This document shows positions 1 through 5,213 of a stretch of 7,900 bases of DNA, piece after piece. The stretch spans positions 1 through 7,900 of the forward strand of contig JAISLO010000256.1 of the NCBI GenBank assembly GCA_031290815.1. Reading direction: 5' to 3'. The position numbers and the translations under genes were made by a program. This DNA comes from Synergistaceae bacterium. Its GTDB lineage: Bacteria > Synergistota > Synergistia > Synergistales > Synergistaceae. Numbering within the stretch: the first letter of the stretch is position 1; every line of letters starts with the position of its first letter. The notes beneath the pieces were generated by a model, which was not told the DNA's origin, made no database searches, and saw only the letters and a program-made list of their open reading frames with translations.

Positions 1-1048
1 ACCGGGGAGCCCAGAGAACGTCCTGCCATTGCTGACGGTCGATCCCATGGAGGTCGAAATAGGATACGCCCTGATATCCATGGTGGATCCCGGACAGGGC
101 GGCGACATGCTCGACAGAATAGGCACGATAAGAAGGCAGATGGCCATGGACCTGGGACTCGTCGTGCCGCCGATAAGGATCAGGGACAACATCCAGCTCA
201 AACCTACAGAATACATTATCAGAATAAAGGGTGCCGAGGTCGGCAGGGGAGAGCTGATGCCCGACCACTACCTGAGCATGAGCGTGGACCAGAGCGACGA
301 CACTCTGGTCGGAATACCGACGATCGAGCCTTCATTCGGACTGCCGGCCGTGTGGATTTCTCCGGAGGTGCGCGACCAGGCCGAGGCAATGGGGTATACT
401 GTCGTCGACTGTCCGTCGGTGCTTGCCACCCACCTGTCCGAGATCATCAAGCGCTACGGTGCCGATCTCCTGACGAGACAGGAGGTGCAAAAGCTCGTGG
501 ACCTCGTGAGGGAGAACAACCCGGCGATAGCCGAGGAGCTGAGCGGCGTCCTCGGGCTCGGAGACGTGCAGAAGATCCTCCAGAATCTCGCGAGGGAGCA
601 GGTCCCCATCCGCGATCTCGTGACGATATTCGAGACCATGGCCGACTTCGGCAAGTTCGCCAAGGGTGTTGATTACCTGACCGAGCGGGTTCGTGAAGCG
701 TTGTCGAGGATGATAACATTGAGGCTTCAGGACAGCGAGGGAGTTCTGTCCGTGTTCGCCCTCTCCCCCAAACTGGAGGGGAAGATAAAGGAGTCCCTGC
801 AGGGCGATTTGAACACCGGCTGGCAGCTGGGCCTGCCGCCTGCGGACATTCAGAATATCATCAAGTCGGCCGCAGCGGCGGCCGAGCAGATGGCGATGGC
901 TGGATTGACGCCCATACTGCTGACGCACCCCGACGTAAGGTTCGTGGTGCGAAAAATACTGGAGGGCAGTCTTCCTCAGCTTTTCGTTATATCTTATAAT
1001 GAGGTTGCTCAAGGCGCGCAACTGAAATCGTTGGGGACGGTGGAGTAA
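1..1048 (+). CDS. flhA: Flagellar export gate protein FlhA, C-terminal cytoplasmic part (5' truncated)
   Basis: This is the 3' half of flhA. The frame is open from base 2 and ends with TAA at 1046-1048, giving 348 residues. FlhA is normally about 690 residues, so the N-terminal membrane half lies upstream of the window. FlhA forms a nonameric ring in the flagellar type III export gate; its cytoplasmic domain docks export chaperones and substrates. Recognisable family segments are LLTVDPMEVEIGY, the QGGDMLDRI stretch with IRRQMA, VVPPIRIRDN, VVDCPSVLATHLSE, and the C-terminal LPQLFVISYNE. No transmembrane segment is present in this part, as expected. A TTG at base 29 is internal, not a start, because family-like sequence continues before it. 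FlhF starts 2 nt after the stop, and the flhF Shine-Dalgarno lies inside the last flhA codons. The FliI/FlhA-related InvA/LcrV-type virulence proteins are alternatives, but the flhF-flhG-che neighbours make the flagellar assignment very likely. Confidence 0.96.
   Translation, partial: PGSPENVLPLLTVDPMEVEIGYALISMVDPGQGGDMLDRIGTIRRQMAMDLGLVVPPIRIRDNIQLKPTEYIIRIKGAEVGRGELMPDHYLSMSVDQSDDTLVGIPTIEPSFGLPAVWISPEVRDQAEAMGYTVVDCPSVLATHLSEIIKRYGADLLTRQEVQKLVDLVRENNPAIAEELSGVLGLGDVQKILQNLAREQVPIRDLVTIFETMADFGKFAKGVDYLTERVREALSRMITLRLQDSEGVLSVFALSPKLEGKIKESLQGDLNTGWQLGLPPADIQNIIKSAAAAAEQMAMAGLTPILLTHPDVRFVVRKILEGSLPQLFVISYNEVAQGAQLKSLGTVE
1042..1045 (+). promoter_or_regulatory. Ribosome binding site for flhF (GGAG)
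   Basis: GGAG inside the last codons of flhA lies 5 nt before a GTG codon at 1051. This supports GTG as the flhF start and coupling of flhF translation to flhA. No other in-frame start lies close to a comparable purine-rich site. Confidence 0.6.
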
Positions 1049-1050
1049 TT

Positions 1051-2328
1051 GTGAGAGTTGAACAGCAAATAGAGTACGAGGCTCAGAGCGATGCCGAGGC
1101 CATTCAAGTAGCTCGGAGCAGACTGGGACGCGACGCCGTGATATTATCGAGCAGGCCGGTCAAGGTCGGCGGGTTGCTTGGAATGTTCAGGCGCAACGCG
1201 CTCTGGGTGACAGCCGGTATTCTGGTGCCGGAAAAGGAGGATTACCAGAGCGAATCCCGCGACAGGATGGTCGCGTTTCAGCATCTGCTGGAGGTTCGCA
1301 GGGCGGTAGGGGGAGGCGTTGGCGTAGGGGCGCCAGCGGAGACGATGCAGACATCGGCATTCGCGCCCAGGGCTCATGCCGCGCCAGTCATTCCAACTGT
1401 GAACGCGGCTCAGGCGTATGAGGTAAACAGTTTCGGCAAAAAGCCGGCAAAGGAGGATCTCGTCTCAAAGGATGTCGATGAGATAAAGGGAATACTTGCG
1501 AAGGTTCTGAACCGGCTGGAAAAGAACGACGACGGCGCAAGCGGCGGCGACCAGAGGGCAGAGCTTGACGACAACGCGAGAAAACTGCTGGCCTCCGATG
1601 TCGAAAAGAGCGTGGCGATAGACCTTGCGGAGGAATACCGCCGGTCACCGGCCGGCAAACAGTTTGAACACTGGCTGGCCTCGAAGATTCCGGTCAAGGG
1701 CGGCGACTCTGTCAGCGCGCTCGGCGGGAGAAAGGTCATGTTCGCCGGCCCGACGGGTGTCGGCAAAACCACGTCCATCGCGAAGATCGCCGCAAGCCAA
1801 TCGCTCTGGGCCGGCAGGAAGGTCGTTCTCATGACGGCCGATACTTACAGAATAGCGGCTGTCGAACAGCTGCGGACATACGCCAAGATCCTGGGCGTTC
1901 CCATAGAGATAACCGCCGATCCCAAGGAGATAGACGGCGCGATCAAAAAACACCGCGACGCCGATCTCATCCTTCTCGATACGGCAGGGAGGAGTCACTA
2001 CGACGACGGAAGGCTCGAGAAGCTGCGCACCCTGTACGAGGCATTCCAGCCGGACGCGTCGCATCTGGTCATGGCAGCCAACGTCAAATACCGGGACATG
2101 TTGGGCATCATAGAGAGGATGGGCATTGTGCCGCTATCCGCAATCTTGTTTACGAAGCTGGACGAGACAGCCAGCTACGGGACCATTTTAAACGCTCTGA
2201 GGGATTTTTCGCTGCCAGCCTCATTTTTTACAAACGGACAAAACGTGCCGAACGACATAGAAGTGGCAAGGGGAGATTATTTCGTCGATCTTTTGTTCAA
2301 CAATGTCATGGCGGAAAGAGAAAGTTAG
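1051..2328 (+). CDS. flhF: Flagellar SRP-like GTPase FlhF
   Basis: FlhF is the third SRP-type GTPase, with Ffh and FtsY. It helps determine where a flagellum is built and works with FlhG at the cytoplasmic membrane. The protein has 425 residues, somewhat longer than the 366 of Bacillus subtilis FlhF; a Gly/Ala/Pro-rich linker at about residues 85-150 appears to account for the extra length. The N-terminal B region (about 1-75) carries the family segment around DAVILSSRPVK. An N domain covers about 150-225 and a G domain about 226-415. GTPase motifs are visible: P-loop GPTGVGKTT at 233-241, DTYRIAAVEQL from 264, the G3-type DTAGR at 310-314, and the specificity motif TKLDE at 368-372. The start is GTG with a GGAG 5 nt upstream. 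The TAG stop directly abuts the flhG ATG. All catalytic motifs look intact, so an active GTPase is expected. Confidence 0.97.
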   Translation: MRVEQQIEYEAQSDAEAIQVARSRLGRDAVILSSRPVKVGGLLGMFRRNALWVTAGILVPEKEDYQSESRDRMVAFQHLLEVRRAVGGGVGVGAPAETMQTSAFAPRAHAAPVIPTVNAAQAYEVNSFGKKPAKEDLVSKDVDEIKGILAKVLNRLEKNDDGASGGDQRAELDDNARKLLASDVEKSVAIDLAEEYRRSPAGKQFEHWLASKIPVKGGDSVSALGGRKVMFAGPTGVGKTTSIAKIAASQSLWAGRKVVLMTADTYRIAAVEQLRTYAKILGVPIEITADPKEIDGAIKKHRDADLILLDTAGRSHYDDGRLEKLRTLYEAFQPDASHLVMAANVKYRDMLGIIERMGIVPLSAILFTKLDETASYGTILNALRDFSLPASFFTNGQNVPNDIEVARGDYFVDLLFNNVMAERES

Positions 2329-3258
2329 ATGAACCCGGTTATCATGCCTCCGATGATGGACGATCAGGCGACCGACCTGAGGAAGCTCGTATCGAGCATA
2401 AGGTCGGTCGATGCAGCGGCGAGAATAAGCGGCGTAAAGTCGGTCGCGATATTGAGCGGAAAGGGCGGGGTCGGGAAGAGCAGCCTCGCTGTGAACCTGA
2501 GCCTCGCTATGGCGGAGTTGGGCCTGAGGGTGACGATTTTGGACGCAGATCTCGGATTGGCCAACTTGGACATCCTCTTTGGCGTGACGCCGAAGTTCCA
2601 CATGGGACACGTGATGAGAGGGGACAAGGAACTGGCCGATATAATATACAGGGTAGGAGACATGATCTCGATAATCCCGGGGGGCGCAGGTCTCCGCGAT
2701 CTTGCCGACATAGACGATCAGAAACAGGCATGGATAATAAACAGGCTGTCGAACCTGGAGGCCGAGACCGACATACTGATTCTGGACACCAGCGCGGGGA
2801 TTCATAAGAATGTGCTCTCGTTCGCGATGGCGTCGGATTTGTCCCTGCTCATAACCACCCCGGAGCCGACGGCTATCCGCGATTCCTACAGCGTCTTGAA
2901 GTCTTTGTTTCAGATGGCTGGCTCGGCGTTGAACGCCGGCATGGTTGTGAACATGGTGAAGAACGAGCGCGAGGGTATTTCCGTCGGCGAGCGCATAATA
3001 GCCACGGCCGGGCACTTTCTGAACGTCAAGATCCCGTACTTCGGGTGCGTTATCTGGGATGCCGCCATGATGGACGCGGTAAGGAGGAGACGGCCGCTTC
3101 TTATGAGCGAGGAAAACAGCGTATCGGCTCCGTGCTTCAGGGAGCTGGCCAGAAAAATATTAGAATTCAAGGAAACCCCCGAGCGCAGCGATGGCATAAC
3201 CGCAGGGAACTCCTTCATTGGACGCCTTGCTCGGCAAATAGCAAAAAAGGAGAGTTAA
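2329..3258 (+). CDS. flhG: MinD-like ATPase FlhG (YlxH/FleN), flagellar number/placement regulator
   Basis: FlhG is a ParA/MinD-family ATPase that limits or patterns flagella and stimulates the FlhF GTPase. The 309-residue protein has the deviant Walker A motif GKGGVGKSS at 44-52, with signature Lys45 and P-loop Lys50. DADLGLANLD follows at 72-81, and a Walker B-like segment ending in DTSAG at 153-157. Near the N-terminus, residues 12-18 read DQATDLR, which matches the DQAxxLR activator motif known for FlhG proteins acting on FlhF. The C-terminus (about 296-309) has alternating hydrophobic and basic residues ending in KKES, and could be the MinD-type amphipathic membrane helix; that is inference. 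ATG at 2329 follows the flhF stop with no gap, so translation is probably coupled. The Shine-Dalgarno is weak (GGAAAG type). MinD itself is less likely given the neighbours and the DQAxxLR motif. Confidence 0.96.
   Translation: MNPVIMPPMMDDQATDLRKLVSSIRSVDAAARISGVKSVAILSGKGGVGKSSLAVNLSLAMAELGLRVTILDADLGLANLDILFGVTPKFHMGHVMRGDKELADIIYRVGDMISIIPGGAGLRDLADIDDQKQAWIINRLSNLEAETDILILDTSAGIHKNVLSFAMASDLSLLITTPEPTAIRDSYSVLKSLFQMAGSALNAGMVVNMVKNEREGISVGERIIATAGHFLNVKIPYFGCVIWDAAMMDAVRRRRPLLMSEENSVSAPCFRELARKILEFKETPERSDGITAGNSFIGRLARQIAKKES
3247..3252 (+). promoter_or_regulatory. Ribosome binding site before the PilZ gene (AAGGAG)
   Basis: AAGGAG sits in the last codons of flhG. It is 5 nt before an ATG at 3258 and 10 nt before the TTG at 3263. 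The TTG opens the frame that encodes the PilZ protein; the ATG opens only an 18-codon frame that stops at 3314. The site therefore supports TTG as the PilZ gene start, although its spacing suits the ATG slightly better. Confidence 0.5.
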
Positions 3259-3262
3259 TGAG

Positions 3263-3964
3263 TTGGCAAAAGAGGAGAACGAGAACTCCGGAATTAACTA
3301 CTCTTACAAACTGAAACATGGTCTGAAGGGCGAGATAGTGATCAACGCCGGGGTTTACAGAGGGCGTTACCCATCTCGCGTGGAGGAGGCGATGACGGAC
3401 GGGCTCGTGGGGCTGGCTTACCCTCTCTTTCGCGGCGCGCTGCTTCCGCTTTACAGGGATCTTGATTTCACGTTCATATTTGAGGACGGCGGGGCGCTTT
3501 ATGTGTTCGATATGGCCGTGCGGAAGGTCGACACTCAATCTGGCAATGTGCCCTTAATGTGGGCCGCCGTCTTCGGCGATCCCAAGAGGGTCCAGCGGAG
3601 GCAGTTTTTGAGGGTCTCCTGTCCGTGGGATGTGATGGCGTTCCACGTCGAATGGGAGGCCAGGTCGCCGATGTCGACGCATTGGATGGACGGAAGGGCT
3701 TTGGACATCAGCTTAGGCGGCATACGGTTCAAGATTATAGATGAAAACGCTGACGGACACATATTCGAGTCTGGGGAAAGGGTGTTCGTCAGATTTCCTC
3801 TCGCGGGCAGGCAGAACTTTCAGCTCGGCCGCGCGTCGCGGGTAGTGCATGTGAACGGCGCGTGGGAAATCGGCATTGGGTTCGACTCTCTTCCAAACAG
3901 CGTGGAGAGAAAGCTCTTCGAATTCATTCGGCAGCAGGAAATGACAGGACGGTCGGAGAAATGA
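3263..3964 (+). CDS. PilZ domain flagellar brake protein, YcgR-like (c-di-GMP receptor)
   Basis: The 233-residue product has the two-domain YcgR layout: an N-terminal beta-rich YcgR-type domain (about 15-105) and a C-terminal PilZ domain (about 110-230). In the PilZ part both cyclic di-GMP binding motifs are present: RxxxR at 113-117 (RQFLR) and DxSxxG at 148-153 (DISLGG). Family knowledge says such proteins bind c-di-GMP and slow or stop the flagellar motor by contacting stator or rotor proteins; that this protein does so is inference from motifs and position. I read the start as TTG at 3263, 4 nt after the flhG stop. No ATG or GTG in this frame gives a complete N-terminal domain; the first internal Met is about residue 44. 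The 3' end overlaps the cheB ATG by 4 nt. The closest named relatives would be YcgR or B. subtilis YpfA/MotI; I leave the symbol blank because orthology cannot be tested here. Confidence 0.9.
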   Translation: MAKEENENSGINYSYKLKHGLKGEIVINAGVYRGRYPSRVEEAMTDGLVGLAYPLFRGALLPLYRDLDFTFIFEDGGALYVFDMAVRKVDTQSGNVPLMWAAVFGDPKRVQRRQFLRVSCPWDVMAFHVEWEARSPMSTHWMDGRALDISLGGIRFKIIDENADGHIFESGERVFVRFPLAGRQNFQLGRASRVVHVNGAWEIGIGFDSLPNSVERKLFEFIRQQEMTGRSEK

Positions 3965-5031
3965 GCATTCCGCGTCGGATCCGTGTTCTTGTGGTTGATG
4001 ATTCCGCGTTTATGCGTAAAGTAATAGGGGATATACTGTCCGCGGACCAGGGCATAGAGATAGTCGGCAAGGCGCGAAACGGCGACGAGGCTATGGCGAA
4101 ACTCAAGGACCTGTCGCCGGATGTGATAACCCTGGATATGGAGATGCCCGGAAAGAATGGCCTGGAGGTTTTGCGAGGAATAATGAAGGAGAAGCCGACC
4201 CCGGTGATAATGGTCAGCAGCCTCACGAAGGATGGGGCAAATGTCACTATGCAGGCACTCAGCGCCGGCGCGGTCGACTTCGTGACGAAGCCGTCCGGCA
4301 CTATATCCCTCGACATGGAGAAGGTCGGCGATGAACTCAGGCAGAAGATAATGGCGGCGAGCAAGGCTTCGATGAAAAACGCGTACGGCTCGGGAGACGA
4401 CCGGTCACACAAGGGCCATGCCAGCCTCGCGCAGACATCGCAGAAGAGAGAGATGCAGAAACGTCCGGAGCTGGTGCTGATCGCGTCTTCGACGGGAGGC
4501 CCCAACGCTCTTCAAGAGGTGATACCAGGGTTGTCGTCGGACTTTCCCCTGCCGATACTTATAGTGCAGCATATGCCCTCGGGGTTTACGACATCCTTCG
4601 CTAACCGCATGAACGAACTGAGCATGATCTCCGTAGCCGAGGCGTGCGATGGGATGCAAATAAAGAAGGGGATGGCTATAATAGCTCCGGGAGGGTATCA
4701 TCTCACGGTCGAGAGGACGCCCGTCAGTCTCGTTTGCAGACTGAAGGAGACCCCGCCCGTTCGTTCGGTGCGTCCGTCGGCGGATGTTCTCTTCTCGAGC
4801 GTTTCGGAGGTTGTGGGCGGCAGCGTGGTAGTGGTCGTCCTGACCGGCATGGGCAAGGATGGACTGGACGGAACCAGATTGCTGAGATCGATGGGCGCGT
4901 ATGTCATAGCAGAATCAAAGGAGACGTGCGTGATTTACGGCATGCCGGGCGCGGTGAGCGAAGCGGGCCTCGTGGACGAGTCCCTGCCGGTCTATTCCAT
5001 AACGGAGGCGCTCGAGCGCATCGCGAGATGA
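3961..5031 (+). CDS. cheB: Chemotaxis response regulator protein-glutamate methylesterase/deamidase CheB
   Basis: CheB removes methyl groups from, and deamidates, glutamyl sites on chemoreceptors, and is activated by phosphate from CheA. The 356-residue length is usual for the family. The receiver domain (about 5-122) has the acidic pair D13/D14, phospho-acceptor D59 (in LDMEMPG), switch residue S86 and conserved K110 (TKP). A polar linker runs from about 123 to 167. The methylesterase domain (about 168-356) has the catalytic triad: S177 in ASSTGG, H204 in VQHMPSG and D300 in TGMGKDG. I place the start at ATG 3961, which overlaps the TGA of the PilZ gene as ATGA and has GGAG at 3955-3958 (a short 2-nt gap). 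The frame stays open upstream to a possible start at 3862, but that would add about 33 non-CheB residues inside the PilZ gene. No cheR is seen nearby. The enzyme looks intact. Confidence 0.97.
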   Translation: MSIPRRIRVLVVDDSAFMRKVIGDILSADQGIEIVGKARNGDEAMAKLKDLSPDVITLDMEMPGKNGLEVLRGIMKEKPTPVIMVSSLTKDGANVTMQALSAGAVDFVTKPSGTISLDMEKVGDELRQKIMAASKASMKNAYGSGDDRSHKGHASLAQTSQKREMQKRPELVLIASSTGGPNALQEVIPGLSSDFPLPILIVQHMPSGFTTSFANRMNELSMISVAEACDGMQIKKGMAIIAPGGYHLTVERTPVSLVCRLKETPPVRSVRPSADVLFSSVSEVVGGSVVVVVLTGMGKDGLDGTRLLRSMGAYVIAESKETCVIYGMPGAVSEAGLVDESLPVYSITEALERIAR

Positions 5032-5052
5032 GATCGAGAAAGATCTGAGTTA

Positions 5053-5148
5053 CGGAGCGGAATTAAGCCGCTTTGGAACGCGGGCCTCATGGGGATGGAT
5101 ACTCACCCATTGGGCCTCCGGCGTTGAATCGGCCGCTCCGCAATTTTT
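5053..5148 (+). terminator. Compound hairpin followed by T-run: probable intrinsic terminator after cheB
   Basis: Perfect 8-bp arms CGGAGCGG (5053-5060) and CCGCTCCG (5133-5140) enclose further nested pairing. These are CCG 5068-5070 with CGG 5130-5132, AACGC 5077-5081 with GCGTT 5121-5125, and GGCCTCATGGG 5083-5093 with CCCATTGGGCC 5106-5116 (one G-U, one C-U mismatch, 12-nt loop). Five Ts follow at 5144-5148, three bases after the outer stem. This is the layout of a rho-independent terminator for the flhA-cheB transcript, but with an unusually long and interrupted stem. It could also be a processed structured RNA or an attenuator in front of cheA. The pairing was read by eye; no folding energy was computed. 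Confidence 0.65.
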
Positions 5149-5213
5149 AAGTTGATTATCCCCGCGCAAGTGGATGGAGAATATAGAAAATATTTGGGCA
5201 GGAGGTCTTAGTT
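5149..5213 (+). promoter_or_regulatory. cheA leader with strong Shine-Dalgarno (AGGAGGT)
   Basis: The 65 nt between the terminator T-run and cheA hold AGGAGGT at 5200-5206. Its GGAGG core lies 8 nt before the ATG at 5214, which fixes the cheA start. If the hairpin terminates well, a promoter for cheA should lie here. The segment is AT-rich around 5180-5193, with TATAGA at 5182-5187, but I see no convincing -35 partner: TTGATT at 5152-5157 is 24 nt away. I see no sigma-28 or sigma-54 consensus either. The RBS is solid; a promoter is only possible. Confidence 0.55.

Noticed and set aside
332..1021. 229-codon open frame on the - strand opposite flhA
   Set aside because: It lies wholly antisense to a clearly recognised FlhA domain, has no family-like sequence, and is the usual by-product of GC-biased codon structure.
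2221..3015. 264-codon open frame on the - strand across flhF/flhG
   Set aside because: It is antisense to two well-conserved genes and its product is His/Arg/Tyr-rich with no recognisable motif.
3862..3960. Upstream extension of cheB to a start at 3862
   Set aside because: The extra 33 residues overlap the PilZ gene 3' end and do not resemble CheB; ATG 3961 with an ATGA overlap gives a normal-length CheB.
5032..5048. Short inverted repeat AGATC/GATCT just after the cheB stop
   Set aside because: Five base pairs with a 6-nt spacer and no T-run is too weak to call a terminator or binding site.
5053..5143. tRNA-like reading of the cheB-cheA hairpin (8-bp closing stem, long inner arm, GTTGAATC resembling a T-loop; possible tRNA-Sec)
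   Set aside because: The bases beside the acceptor-like stem do not form a 5-bp T-arm, no proper anticodon arm appears, and the 3' end reads GCAA rather than ending in CCA.
5053..5148. Cyclic di-GMP riboswitch in front of cheA (suggested by the upstream PilZ gene)
   Set aside because: The conserved GEMM-type elements (such as GCAAA segments with a tetraloop-receptor layout) are not present.
5152..5187. Sigma-70 promoter for cheA using TTGATT and TATAGA
   Set aside because: The spacer would be 24 nt, well beyond the usual 16-18, and no sigma-28 or sigma-54 pattern fits either; mentioned only as a possibility in the leader entry.
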